Origin: Mucilaginibacter sp.
Lineage (GTDB): Bacteria; Bacteroidota; Bacteroidia; Sphingobacteriales; Sphingobacteriaceae
Assembly: GCF_028288185.1 (NCBI RefSeq)
Contig: NZ_JAQBOF010000011.1
Span: forward strand, 1-64,000
Direction: 5' to 3'
DNA: 64,000 nucleotides
Positions 7,018-16,342 of the stretch are shown piece after piece. Position 1 is the stretch's first letter. Each line of letters begins with the position of its first letter. The notes beneath the pieces are model-generated. The model was not told the origin of the DNA, made no database searches, and worked only from the letters and a program-made list of their open reading frames with translations. The position numbers were made by a program, and so were the translations under genes.

Positions 7018-9063
7018 CTATTTTTGATAGTTAACAGCCGTAACTTCTGTTGTCTTCATCATATTCTTAGTGCTTTCGGCAAGGCGGATAAATTCTGCAC
7101 GGTAGCCATCCTCATCATTTCCTTTGGCTTTTTTAGCCATAGTTATCAATTGCTCGAAATTGGCGTTTTGCTTAAACTGCGAATCGCGCAGCAATAAGCC
7201 ATATTCGGCTACTGCGACGGCAAACTTAAAATCATCAGATGTTTTCTTCAGGTCAAGTGGCTTATCCGCTACCACTACAGATTCCATTTTGCTTATATCC
7301 CCATCTGGTTCTTTGTACCTGAATTTGATGGTCATCACTTCTGACGATGTGTTATTGGCGTTGGCTTTCTTATCCGGTTTTTGATATTTCAACGGATCAA
7401 CACTTGTGCTAAAACCGTCTTTTATACCTGCCGGGATAATTTCATACAGCGCGGTAACGGTATGACCCACGCCCATATCGCCTGCTGTTTTTTTATCGTT
7501 ATTAAAATCCTCTTTTGCCATAAGGCGATCCTCGTAACCCAACAATCTGTAAGATTGTACTTTAGCCGGGTTAAATTCTACCTGCATCTTTACATCTTTG
7601 GCAACAGTAAACAGTGTGCCGCCAAACTCGTTAACCATTGATTTTGTTGCTTCGGTAATGTTATCTATATAGGCATAGTTACCATGTCCTTTATCGGCCA
7701 TTAACTCCATTTTGCTGTCTTTATAATTACCCATGCCAAAACCCAGTATGGACAGACTAACATTGCTGCCGCGCTCATCTTCAATTAACTGTACCATATC
7801 TTTATTGCTTGACGGGCCAACATTAAAATCACCATCGGTAGCTAATATGATACGGTTATTACCTCCCTTTATAAAATTTTGCCGGGCTATTTGGTAGGCG
7901 GTTATAATACCTGCGCCTCCCGCAGTACCACCGCTGGCATACAACTGGTCAATAACGGTCTTAATTTTTTCTTTTTGACTAGCGGGGGTCGATTCTAGTT
8001 TTACACCCGCCTGGCCTGCATAAACCACAATGGCAACATTATCAATTGGGCGTAATTGGTCAACCAGCATTTTCATTGATGTTTTAACCAGAGGCAGCTT
8101 ATTGGTCATGTCCATAGAGCCCGATACGTCTAATAAAAACACCAGGTTTGAGGGTGGCAATTTATCTAACTTTACTTCTTTGGCTTTTAGGCCGATGCGT
8201 ACCAATTGGTGCTGTGGGTTCCACGGCGCGGTAGAAAGCTCGGTCTGTATAGCAACCGGGGCTCCTCCTTTAGGCGTAGGCAGATCATATTTAAAATAGT
8301 TTATCATCTCTTCAATACGTACCGCGTTTTTTGGCGGTAGCTGGCCGTTATTAATAAAGCGGCGAATATTGGCGTATGACGCGCCGTCAACATCAACCGC
8401 AAAAGTAGAAAGCGGAGTTGTAGCTGGATCCTCGAACTGATTTTCTGAGATATGGCTATATGATTCTGTTCCCGGTGCCTGGTAGGCATAATCAGACCTT
8501 ACATTGGAGTTATAAGACAACCCACGAACATTCACCGAGCTACGATTACCAGCAGCACCAAAAAAGTTATTCCCCGTGTTTTGCCCGGTTGCTTTGCCCT
8601 GGAGTAATTGCCCTACATTCCCTACCGGATGGTCCTGAACTTCTTTGCCTGTTATGATATACGACGCCCCGGTAGTTTGGTCGCGATTACGTTTAACATA
8701 ACCGCGAATCACCACCTCATTAAGTGCTTTGCCATCTTTTGCTAAACCAATATTAAGTATTGTTTGTCCGGGTTTAAGCTTTATAGTTTGCGGCACATAT
8801 CCCTGGTAGGTAAATACAAGTGTTGCAGTATCATTAACCACTACGCTATATTTTCCGTTAATATCTGCCTGGGTTAACCATTTGCCATTCAAACCAACCG
8901 TTGCTGCCGCCAGAGGTAGGCCTGTAGCGGTTTCTGTTATTTTACCGGTTACTGTTATTAAATTATTATGGCGAGCGATGGTTATTATGCTCGTTTTAGC
9001 AGCCAGTGGTGTAAAGCCGGTAAAGCTTACGACAGCTGTCAACAGGATCAGATAATTTCTCAT
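7018..9063 (-). CDS. VWA-domain (YfbK-like) protein with CarboxypepD_reg and plug-like motif
   Basis: 681 residues. Signal peptide (1-22); CarboxypepD_reg-like domain (about 36-108); a short segment resembling the SusC/RagA plug (about 115-185, with QVQDHPVGN, LLQGKATG and VNVRGLS); a YfbK-type N-terminal region (about 205-300); a von Willebrand A domain from about 305 with a complete MIDAS motif DVSGSMD (D312, S314, S316); and a C-terminal region of the DUF3520 kind. It is probably an exported metal-dependent adhesion or scaffold protein. It diverges from the sigma-factor operon and shares a nearly identical 117-bp segment with the second gene of that operon, suggesting a functional or evolutionary link. 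Confidence 0.9.
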   Translation of the reverse strand: MRNYLILLTAVVSFTGFTPLAAKTSIITIARHNNLITVTGKITETATGLPLAAATVGLNGKWLTQADINGKYSVVVNDTATLVFTYQGYVPQTIKLKPGQTILNIGLAKDGKALNEVVIRGYVKRNRDQTTGASYIITGKEVQDHPVGNVGQLLQGKATGQNTGNNFFGAAGNRSSVNVRGLSYNSNVRSDYAYQAPGTESYSHISENQFEDPATTPLSTFAVDVDGASYANIRRFINNGQLPPKNAVRIEEMINYFKYDLPTPKGGAPVAIQTELSTAPWNPQHQLVRIGLKAKEVKLDKLPPSNLVFLLDVSGSMDMTNKLPLVKTSMKMLVDQLRPIDNVAIVVYAGQAGVKLESTPASQKEKIKTVIDQLYASGGTAGGAGIITAYQIARQNFIKGGNNRIILATDGDFNVGPSSNKDMVQLIEDERGSNVSLSILGFGMGNYKDSKMELMADKGHGNYAYIDNITEATKSMVNEFGGTLFTVAKDVKMQVEFNPAKVQSYRLLGYEDRLMAKEDFNNDKKTAGDMGVGHTVTALYEIIPAGIKDGFSTSVDPLKYQKPDKKANANNTSSEVMTIKFRYKEPDGDISKMESVVVADKPLDLKKTSDDFKFAVAVAEYGLLLRDSQFKQNANFEQLITMAKKAKGNDEDGYRAEFIRLAESTKNMMKTTEVTAVNYQK
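8763..8879 (-). repeat. 117-bp segment repeated in inverted orientation at 10576-10692
   Basis: Reading the minus strand from 8879 to 8763 gives the same sequence as plus-strand 10576-10692 with two mismatches that I can count. It encodes the central part of the CarboxypepD_reg module (LTQADINGKYSVV...). The identity is far above the rest of the two genes, indicating recent duplication or gene conversion. Confidence 0.9.
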
Positions 9064-9157
9064 AATTATATTTTTAAGATTTATGGATTTACCCCTGTAT
9101 GATGCATCTTATTATAGATTTCCATAAATCATAAAAAAAAATTATTTTGTGCTCTTC

Positions 9158-9727
9158 ATGAACTTTCTAAAAAGCCAAAGCAAACCCAACAATACAGCCG
9201 ATGAAGGGCTATTACTGGAGTACAAGCAAACGGGCAACCTGGCATCGCTTGCGGCTTTGTATGAAAACTATATGCATCTGGTCTATGGCGTTTGTTTAAA
9301 GTATTTGCACGATGAAGAGTTGAGCAAAGATGCCGTCATGCAGATTTTTGAAGAGTTGATAACCAAAGCGGCAAAGCATGATATTAAACAATTTAAACCC
9401 TGGTTATATGTACTGAGCCGCAATTTTTGTTTGATGCAAATACGTTCGGGTAAAAAGCTACAGACGGAATCTTTACCCGATTTTATGGAATTTGCTGATG
9501 ACGCACATCTTAATTACGAAAGAGAAGAAGATATAACAGCATTAGAGCGTTGTAAAGAAAAACTGCCAGCGGCACAAAAAGTAAGCATCCAGTTGTTTTA
9601 CATGGATGAGAAATGTTATAAAGAGATTGTTGATGATACCGGGTATAGCATGAACGAAGTAAAAAGCTATATCCAAAACGGAAAAAGAAATTTAAAAATT
9701 TGCCTGGAAAAGAACCGTGAGCGCTAA
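9158..9727 (+). CDS. RNA polymerase sigma factor (sigma-70/ECF-like)
   Basis: 189 residues from ATG 9158 (MNFLKSQSK); a GTG three codons upstream is also possible. Region 2 is visible (LYENYMHLVYGVCLKYL, then ELSKDAVMQIFEELI and FKPWLYVLSRNFCLMQIR). Region 4 follows (LERCKEKLPAAQKVSIQLFYMDEKCYKEIVDDTGYSMNEVKSYIQNG). It directs RNA polymerase to a specific promoter set that is not known here. Its end overlaps the next gene by 11 bp, the usual sigma/anti-sigma coupling. It diverges from the VWA gene. Confidence 0.9.
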   Translation: MNFLKSQSKPNNTADEGLLLEYKQTGNLASLAALYENYMHLVYGVCLKYLHDEELSKDAVMQIFEELITKAAKHDIKQFKPWLYVLSRNFCLMQIRSGKKLQTESLPDFMEFADDAHLNYEREEDITALERCKEKLPAAQKVSIQLFYMDEKCYKEIVDDTGYSMNEVKSYIQNGKRNLKICLEKNRER

Positions 9728-11504
9728 AGATCCAAACATAGCTAAAATTGGCAAGTACCTTAAAGGGCAGCTTGATGCCCGTGCTATGCACAGCGTTGAG
9801 CGCGAGGCACAAGACGACCCGTTTTTAATGGATGCGCTGGAAGGGTATGAAATTACAGGTAAAGATCAGGAAAGGAATTTAATTGAGTTAAAGGAGCGAT
9901 TGGCCAACCGCATTGCATCTCAAAAAGAACGCAGTATTTTACTGTGGCGCGTTTTACCTATCGCAGCTTGCTTGCTAATTATGTTTGGTGCGGGTTATTG
10001 GTTCTTTTCGGCTGTGCCGGATAAAGTTCAATATGCAAATGTGGTAAAACCGGATATAAGCATAAAAAAAACGGACACGATCATTAAGCCTTCCAGCCCT
10101 ATTGCAAAGGCGAACGTTAAGAGCATCGCGTCTAAAAAACCTGATTTAAAATCGCCGGACCTAATTGCAGCAAACAAAATCACTGTATCTAGGACCGACC
10201 TGCCCCTAATTGTACGCGATACCACCAAATTGGTGGCGGATAACCTGGCTATTAATATAAGTAAAGAAGTTCAGGACCATCCGGTAGGAAATGTTGAAAA
10301 TTTATTACAGGGTAAAGTTGCCGGGCAAAATACACAGCGTAATTATTTTGGCGCGCTGGGCCAGCGCGGCTCTGTTAATATTCGCGGTTTATCGGGTGAT
10401 AGTACAAATACTAATTATACGTACAAAGCACCCGCTACCAAACCAGTCTTTGGTTCGCAATTATCATTTTATGGTTCAAAGGCAAGCCCGACAACCAATA
10501 TGATAACCGGCAAAATATTGGATGTTGCTACCCGCGAACCTCTGGCTGCAACAACCGTTGGTATACCGGGAAAAGGGTTAACCCAGGCAGATATAAACGG
10601 AAAATATAGCGTAGTGGTTAATGATACTGCAACACTTGTATTTACCTACCAGGGATATGTGCCACAAACTATAAAGCTTAAACCCGGACAAAAAAATCTA
10701 AATATCAACTTAATTGCAGATAATAAAAATCCTTCGGGAACTGTAATCCGCGGCTACGTTAAACGCAAGTCTGATGAAACAAAAGGAGTTTCGTACATTA
10801 TCACAGGTAAAGAAGTGCAGGATAACCCCGTTGGCAATGTAGACCAATTACTCCAGGGCAAGGTTGCCGGGTTAAATATTCAAAACAGGGCTAGTATAAA
10901 AAATAGTTTAGTTACCATAACGGGTAAAGTAACAAACAAAGATGGGGCTCCGATTCAGGGTGTAAGAATTGGTACTTTAGCGAAAGGGTTTGCACAATCT
11001 GATACCGGCGGCAGATACCGTATTGTTGCAAATATTGATTCTCCGTTAACATTTGTCTCTTTAGGCTATCGCACACAATCAGTTAAACTTAACCAGGGAC
11101 AGGCTACGGCAGATATAAAATTGGAAGAGCAACAAAACCAACTTGCCGAGGTAAGCGTCCATGGCTATGTTAAACGCAGTCGTGATCAAACTACCGGCGC
11201 TTCTTACATCATCACTGGGAAAGAAAAACCATGTAAAGAAAACGCTAGGTTTAAACGACGGTTCTTTAAAAAAATAACCATCGCAGAGCAGTATGTTTCT
11301 GAGCATGCAAATGAAGATAGTGCATCAATAAAAATAAAAGGTGGCAAGTTTTTACGGGCCTTAAAATTTATTAAGAAACGTGTACCAGTATCATTCCCTA
11401 CAGACAAAACTGTCATTGGCTATTCTGATCTTAAAACCTTTAGCCAAAATAAAAGCGAATGGTTAAAATGGTATGAGGCTAATAAGTGCAATGATCTAAA
11501 GTAG
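9717..11504 (+). CDS. Membrane anti-sigma-like protein with repeated CarboxypepD_reg and plug-like modules
   Basis: 595 residues from GTG 9717, overlapping the sigma gene. The cytosolic N-terminus (1-72) resembles the unnamed anti-sigma region of Bacteroidetes sigma operons (IGKYLKGQLDARAMHSVE, DALEGYE). One transmembrane helix spans about 73-100. The periplasmic part has three plug-like motifs (about 180-225, 355-385 and a shortened one near 485-505, each around SYIITGKE or QVQDxPVGN) alternating with two CarboxypepD_reg domains. The C-terminus is basic, ending with WLKWYEANK. No TonB C-terminal domain or FecR domain is seen. I infer that it holds the sigma factor and senses an outer-membrane or periplasmic partner, possibly the divergently encoded VWA protein with the same modules. 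Confidence 0.75.
   Translation: MSAKDPNIAKIGKYLKGQLDARAMHSVEREAQDDPFLMDALEGYEITGKDQERNLIELKERLANRIASQKERSILLWRVLPIAACLLIMFGAGYWFFSAVPDKVQYANVVKPDISIKKTDTIIKPSSPIAKANVKSIASKKPDLKSPDLIAANKITVSRTDLPLIVRDTTKLVADNLAINISKEVQDHPVGNVENLLQGKVAGQNTQRNYFGALGQRGSVNIRGLSGDSTNTNYTYKAPATKPVFGSQLSFYGSKASPTTNMITGKILDVATREPLAATTVGIPGKGLTQADINGKYSVVVNDTATLVFTYQGYVPQTIKLKPGQKNLNINLIADNKNPSGTVIRGYVKRKSDETKGVSYIITGKEVQDNPVGNVDQLLQGKVAGLNIQNRASIKNSLVTITGKVTNKDGAPIQGVRIGTLAKGFAQSDTGGRYRIVANIDSPLTFVSLGYRTQSVKLNQGQATADIKLEEQQNQLAEVSVHGYVKRSRDQTTGASYIITGKEKPCKENARFKRRFFKKITIAEQYVSEHANEDSASIKIKGGKFLRALKFIKKRVPVSFPTDKTVIGYSDLKTFSQNKSEWLKWYEANKCNDLK
10576..10692 (+). repeat. 117-bp segment repeated in inverted orientation at 8763-8879
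   Basis: Partner of the repeat in the VWA gene: two mismatches in 117 bp, inverted, with about 1.7 kb between. Such an arrangement can recombine to invert or homogenise the intervening segment. Confidence 0.9.
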
Positions 11505-11509
11505 AAATA

Positions 11510-12763
11510 TTAACTTTTCTCTTCCCAAACCATGCATAAGTGCAAAATGGTATCAACCGCTTTTTGCATATCCTGTACAGATACCCATTCCTCCTTGCCA
11601 TGAAACGCGTGTTCGCCGGCAAAAATATTAGGGCAAGGCAATCCCATAAACGATAGCCTTGAGCCATCTGTACCGCCGCGTATACTGCATAGTTTGGCAT
11701 CAAGCCCGGCACGTTTAATAGCCTCCATACCATATTCAACTATTTGCGGGTGTTGGTCAAGTATTTGTTTCATGTTACGGTATTGCTGCTTAATCTGTAA
11801 CTCGTAGCTCGAGCCGGGGAAGTCCTCTAAAACCTCAGTCGCCAGTTTTTTGAGTTCGTTAGCATACCTTACCAGGTTTTCTTCCTCGAAATCGCGAATA
11901 ATAAAATCAATGGTGGCCTGCTCAACATGCCCGCTTATGCCAACCGGGTGGATAAACCCTTCCATACCCTCTGTGTTTTCGGGCGATAGCTCATAGGGCA
12001 GCATGGTTACAATTATCGAGGCTATTTTTAAAGCGCTCTCCATTTTGCCTTTCGCAAAACCTGGGTGCGAACTTATGCCGTTGATGATCAGCTTAGCGCC
12101 ATCGGCGCTAAAAGTTTCGTTTTCTATATTACCCGCGCTTTCGCCATCTACAGTATAACCGGCGTATGCACCAAGTTTTTTAATATCAACCTTATCAACC
12201 CCGCGTCCAATTTCTTCATCAGGAGTAAACAATATTCGGATGTCGCCATGTTTAATTTCGGGGTGATTAATTAATTGGTAACAGGCATCCATAATTTCGG
12301 CTACGCCGGCTTTATTATCAGCACCCAATAAAGTGGTGCCGCTGGCTGTTACAATATCATTGCCCAATTGATTTTTTAAATCGGGGTGTTCACTCATCCG
12401 CAATACCTGCGATGGGTCATCCGGCAAAATAATATCATCTCCCTGGTAGTTTTTATGGATAATGGGTTTTACATCCTTTCCACTGCAATCGGGCGAGGTA
12501 TCCATGTGCGAGCAAAAGCAAATTACCGGCACATTTGGCTTAATAGTATTGGCAGGTATGGTTGCATAAACATAGCCGTACTCATCCAAATGTGCATCTT
12601 TTACCCCAATTTGCAGCAACTCATTAACTAAAAGTTTACCCAGGTTTTTTTGTTTTTCGGTTGATGGATATGAATTTGATTCAGGATTTGATTGCGTATC
12701 AATACTTACATAGCGTAAAAAATTTTCTGCAACAAAATAGTTTAAGGCAGGTTTAAAGTTCAT
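11510..12763 (-). CDS. pepT: Peptidase T (tripeptide aminopeptidase)
   Basis: 417 residues, the usual PepT length. M20-family motifs are present: CSHMDTSPD (metal His/Asp), TLLGADNKAG (bridging Asp), FTPDEEIGRG (catalytic Glu), GESAG and the closing FAGEHAFHGKEE with the last metal His. The enzyme releases N-terminal residues from tripeptides in the cytoplasm using two zinc ions. It is convergent with the preceding anti-sigma-like gene (5 bp apart) with no obvious terminator between. It stands alone. Confidence 0.96.
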   Translation of the reverse strand: MNFKPALNYFVAENFLRYVSIDTQSNPESNSYPSTEKQKNLGKLLVNELLQIGVKDAHLDEYGYVYATIPANTIKPNVPVICFCSHMDTSPDCSGKDVKPIIHKNYQGDDIILPDDPSQVLRMSEHPDLKNQLGNDIVTASGTTLLGADNKAGVAEIMDACYQLINHPEIKHGDIRILFTPDEEIGRGVDKVDIKKLGAYAGYTVDGESAGNIENETFSADGAKLIINGISSHPGFAKGKMESALKIASIIVTMLPYELSPENTEGMEGFIHPVGISGHVEQATIDFIIRDFEEENLVRYANELKKLATEVLEDFPGSSYELQIKQQYRNMKQILDQHPQIVEYGMEAIKRAGLDAKLCSIRGGTDGSRLSFMGLPCPNIFAGEHAFHGKEEWVSVQDMQKAVDTILHLCMVWEEKS

Positions 12764-12837
12764 ATATTTGTTTATATTGGTACATGCTTAGCTTGGTTAA
12801 TAAGATACAGGCGTAAAGATTGATTAATTTTTGATTT

Positions 12838-13563
12838 TTGAAAAAGTTTTTACTATTATTTATTCTCGGTTGTTCCTCATTAGTCCTGAAAGCGCAGGAT
12901 AGTTATAACTATTCGCGTTATGGGATCGGTTTTTTTGCCAGCTATAATTTGCCTTATGCCGATTTAAAGATAGCTAACCAGGGCAAAACATATAATATTA
13001 CTGGATATTATAATTTAACACCATATATGCCCCTGGGAGCCGAATTCCAATTTGGCCAAATTTCTGGCGGAAGCACCACGTTAGATCAGTCTGGCCGCCA
13101 ATACGACAATCGCTACAAGGCATTTATTATACATGGCGATTTTGCCCTGGGCGAAGCCATAGATTACGATGGAAATTTTTTTCTTACTCTGGTAAAAGAT
13201 CTGTATGCAGGTACCGGGATTGGCGTTATCAGCAATAATATGGCCTTTATACAACGTACAAATTTATTCGCCACCGGCTACCCCGTTGGCACCTATGTTT
13301 TCCCCGGCCCAAACAAAAGTTTGAATTTAATAGTGCCTATCCGTTTTGGATACGAATTTAAAATATATGATGCCTTCGACGAGCCATTTATAGGCCTTAA
13401 TATTGGCTATATACATAACATAACGTGGGGCGAAGGTTTGGACGGCTATAAAGACCCGCCAAGCGGGTTTAAAAACAACTCGCCCGATCAGTATCGGCAA
13501 ATCATTGTGGGTATAAAAATAAACTTTGGCTCCTCTATTCCGTACACAAAAAAAATTAATTAA
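12838..13563 (+). CDS. Outer-membrane beta-barrel-like protein, function unknown
   Basis: 241 residues from a TTG start at 12838 that directly opens a signal peptide (KKFLLLFILGCSSLVLKAQ). The mature part has repeated short amphipathic strands with aromatic girdle residues (YGIGFFASYNL, MPLGAEFQFGQ, FEFKIYD..., IVGIKINFGSS), typical of a small OmpA-like or PorT-like barrel. The final strand ends before a short tail. Function is unknown. The next gene starts 3 bp after the stop, so the two are probably cotranscribed. Confidence 0.75.
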   Translation: MKKFLLLFILGCSSLVLKAQDSYNYSRYGIGFFASYNLPYADLKIANQGKTYNITGYYNLTPYMPLGAEFQFGQISGGSTTLDQSGRQYDNRYKAFIIHGDFALGEAIDYDGNFFLTLVKDLYAGTGIGVISNNMAFIQRTNLFATGYPVGTYVFPGPNKSLNLIVPIRFGYEFKIYDAFDEPFIGLNIGYIHNITWGEGLDGYKDPPSGFKNNSPDQYRQIIVGIKINFGSSIPYTKKIN

Positions 13564-13566
13564 TAG

Positions 13567-13926
13567 TTGAACATAGAAGAACTGCGCGACCATTGCCTGG
13601 CAAAACCGGGCGTTACCGAAGGGTTTCCGTTTGGTGAGGATACGCTGGTTTTTAAAGTTGGCGGCAAAATTTTCCTGATCACCGGCCTGGATCAGGGCGA
13701 TCGTTTTAATGTTAAATGTGACCCCGAACTGGCGGTTGAATTGCGCGAACGCTATACCGAAATACAACCCGGCTATCACATGAATAAAAAAATGTGGAAC
13801 ACCGTTTTCATGACCGGATCTTTAACCCGTAAACAGCTTCTCGATATGATAGATCATTCTTATGATCTGATTGTAAAAAGTCTCTCTAAAAAAATCCGGT
13901 ACGAAATTACCGGCGTTTCCGAATAA
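13567..13926 (+). CDS. MmcQ/YjbR-family protein
   Basis: 119 residues from TTG 13567, just after the preceding stop. The pattern IEELRDHCLAKPGVTEGFPFGEDTLVFKVGGKIF and the later PGYHMNKKMWNTV are characteristic of the MmcQ/YjbR (CyaY-like fold) family, whose members bind DNA but have no well-defined cellular role. The length is normal. Confidence 0.92.
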   Translation: MNIEELRDHCLAKPGVTEGFPFGEDTLVFKVGGKIFLITGLDQGDRFNVKCDPELAVELRERYTEIQPGYHMNKKMWNTVFMTGSLTRKQLLDMIDHSYDLIVKSLSKKIRYEITGVSE

Positions 13927-13969
13927 TCCTTACCTTAAAGGGCGTAATTATTTTGCTTAGATCATATTC

Positions 13970-15712
13970 ATGAAAATATTTGTATTTGCCCTGGCTGCCT
14001 GCTTAACTATTGGTGCTGCAAAAGCCCAGTTAACCCCCTTCGAGTTAAGTAAGGATAAAAACTATACCGCAACCTATCCCGAAGTTATTGGCTATTACAA
14101 CAAGCTAGCTAAGACAAACCCGCAGATGAAACTGATCAACTACGGCATGACCGATATTGGCAAACCGTTGACATTGGTTGTATTGTCGCACGATAGGGTA
14201 TTTGATCCGGGGCTGATTAAAAAACAAAACAAACGTGTGTTATTAATTAACAACGGCATACATCCCGGCGAGCCGGAAGGCGTTGATGCCAGCATGATGT
14301 TTGCGCGCGATTTGCTTAAAAAGAATGCATTGCCTAAAAATGTGGTGATTTGTATTGTTACCCTTTATAATATTGATGGCAGCATGAACCGTGGCCTGAG
14401 CCGCATTAACCAAAACGGGCCAAGTGCCTATGGCTTTAGAGGCAACTCACGCAACCTTGATCTGAACCGCGATTTTATTAAAGCCGATAGCCGCAATACC
14501 CTGGCATTAGAAACCATAATAAATACGTGGCGACCCGAAATATTCCTGGATAATCACACCAGCGATGGGGCAGACTACCAATATGTAATGACGCTGATAG
14601 AAACGCAGAAAGACAAACAAAACCCCATACTGGCCGAATACACATCTAAAATACTATCGCCTGAATTGTATAAGCGGATGAAAAAAAGCGGCTTTGAAAT
14701 GACGCCCTATGTAGAGAGCGAAGATGAATCGCCGGATGGTGGTATTATTAGCTTTTTAGAAACGCCCCGCTTTGCAACCGGATATACATCGCAACATAAC
14801 ATCATCAGCTATATTACCGAAACACACATGTTAAAAGAGTTTAGTAAGCGTGTTTATGCTACGTATGATTTTATGCAGGCTTTGGTTGATATTAACGAGC
14901 GCGATGCCAAACTAATTGGCGAAGTAAAAGCCAAAGCCGATGAACAGGTTAAGCAACAAAAAACATTTGCCCTAAACTGGGATGTCGACACGAAAAATTA
15001 TGATACCTTAACTTTTAAAGGCTATACCGCCGACTATAAACCAAGCGAAGTAAGCGAATTACCCCGCCTGTATTATGACCGAAATAAGCCCTATACAAAA
15101 ACCATAAAGTATTTTGATAACTACATAGCTACAGCAACGGCAGATAAACCGGTGGCTTACATCATTCCCCAAGCATGGGGAAAGATAATAGACTTATATA
15201 AGCTAAACAAAGTAGCCATGCGCCAGTTGGCGCACGATACCACGCTTTACCTGCAAATGTATTACATAGCCGATTACAAAACCGGTCAGCGACCTTACGA
15301 GGGGCATTACCTGCATAGCAGCGTAAAACTTACTCCAACCAGCATGAAGATCAAATTTCATGCTGGCGATTATGTGGTTTATACCAACCAGTCGCTTAAC
15401 CGTTTTATTGTTGAGACTTTAGAACCGCAAGGCGTAGACTCCTACTTTGCGTGGAACTTTTTCGATTCGGTGTTGGCATCAAAAGAAGGATATTCGCCTT
15501 ATGTTTTTGAAGATGTTGCTGCCGAGTTACTTAAAAAAGACCCCGGACTGCGCAAAAGGCTGGATAATGAAAAGTTAAAGGACCTGGCACTAGCCAAAAG
15601 CGCATCCGCCCAGTTAAATTTTGTTTATCATAATTCGCCGTATTTCGAAAAAACATATCTTCGCTACCCGGTAGGCCGCTTGTTGGTAAATATCAAACTC
15701 GATTTAAAATAA
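13970..15712 (+). CDS. Secreted M14-family zinc carboxypeptidase
   Basis: 580 residues. Signal peptide (MKIFVFALAACLTIGAAKAQ). The M14 domain (about 25-310) shows the zinc ligands in GIHPGEPEG (H, E) and the later DNHTSDG, plus substrate-binding NRDF (LDLNRDFIKAD) and a downstream Glu region (ITETHMLKEF). A C-terminal beta-rich region of about 270 residues follows. It predicts a periplasmic or extracellular metallopeptidase trimming peptides. The rhomboid gene begins at the next base after the stop, so they form an operon. Confidence 0.92.
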   Translation: MKIFVFALAACLTIGAAKAQLTPFELSKDKNYTATYPEVIGYYNKLAKTNPQMKLINYGMTDIGKPLTLVVLSHDRVFDPGLIKKQNKRVLLINNGIHPGEPEGVDASMMFARDLLKKNALPKNVVICIVTLYNIDGSMNRGLSRINQNGPSAYGFRGNSRNLDLNRDFIKADSRNTLALETIINTWRPEIFLDNHTSDGADYQYVMTLIETQKDKQNPILAEYTSKILSPELYKRMKKSGFEMTPYVESEDESPDGGIISFLETPRFATGYTSQHNIISYITETHMLKEFSKRVYATYDFMQALVDINERDAKLIGEVKAKADEQVKQQKTFALNWDVDTKNYDTLTFKGYTADYKPSEVSELPRLYYDRNKPYTKTIKYFDNYIATATADKPVAYIIPQAWGKIIDLYKLNKVAMRQLAHDTTLYLQMYYIADYKTGQRPYEGHYLHSSVKLTPTSMKIKFHAGDYVVYTNQSLNRFIVETLEPQGVDSYFAWNFFDSVLASKEGYSPYVFEDVAAELLKKDPGLRKRLDNEKLKDLALAKSASAQLNFVYHNSPYFEKTYLRYPVGRLLVNIKLDLK

Positions 15713-16342
15713 ATGGAATATATAAATCTGGCTCCAGTGGCCTCGTTCATCTTTGTTATTACTATTGGTGTTTCGTTATTAGCTTTCAGTAATGAGAGTC
15801 TATATGGCAAAATGATGCTGCATCCTTACAGTGTATCACGTAAAAAAAATGTATTTACCTTATTAACCAGCGGGTTGATACATAAAGACTGGATGCACCT
15901 ATTGTTTAATATGCTATCTTACTATTTCTTTGCTTTTCAGTTAGAAGCATACATCGGGCATTGGCAATTCGGAGTATTATACATAGCCAGCTTAATATTA
16001 AGCGACCTGCCATCGGTAGCCAAACATAAAAACGATTATTGGTACCATAGTCTAGGCGCATCAGGGGCAGTTAGCGCGGTAGTTTTTAGCTATATCCTAT
16101 ACTCGCCAATGAGCAAAATGATGATCATACCATTGCCTATACCTATCCCGGCTATTTTATTTGGAGTGTTGTATTTGGTTTATTGCCATTATGCCTCAAA
16201 ATATTCACGCGATAATATTAATCATGATGCGCATTTATTTGGTGCTTTATGCGGCGTGTTTATCACCATTATTTTAAACCCGGCAATAATTCCAATATTT
16301 ATACACCAGATTAGCGGGGGAGCGCAATCGATGCTGCATTAA
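15713..16342 (+). CDS. Rhomboid-family intramembrane serine protease
   Basis: 209 residues with about six transmembrane helices. Motifs are HLLFNMLSYYFF (family HxxxN-like start), the nucleophile motif GASGAVSA (Ser) and the helix-6 catalytic His in NHDAHLFGALCG. It cleaves transmembrane substrates within the inner membrane; the substrate is unknown. It starts immediately after the M14 peptidase stop. Its last 32 bp overlap the convergent hypothetical gene. Confidence 0.92.
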   Translation: MEYINLAPVASFIFVITIGVSLLAFSNESLYGKMMLHPYSVSRKKNVFTLLTSGLIHKDWMHLLFNMLSYYFFAFQLEAYIGHWQFGVLYIASLILSDLPSVAKHKNDYWYHSLGASGAVSAVVFSYILYSPMSKMMIIPLPIPIPAILFGVLYLVYCHYASKYSRDNINHDAHLFGALCGVFITIILNPAIIPIFIHQISGGAQSMLH

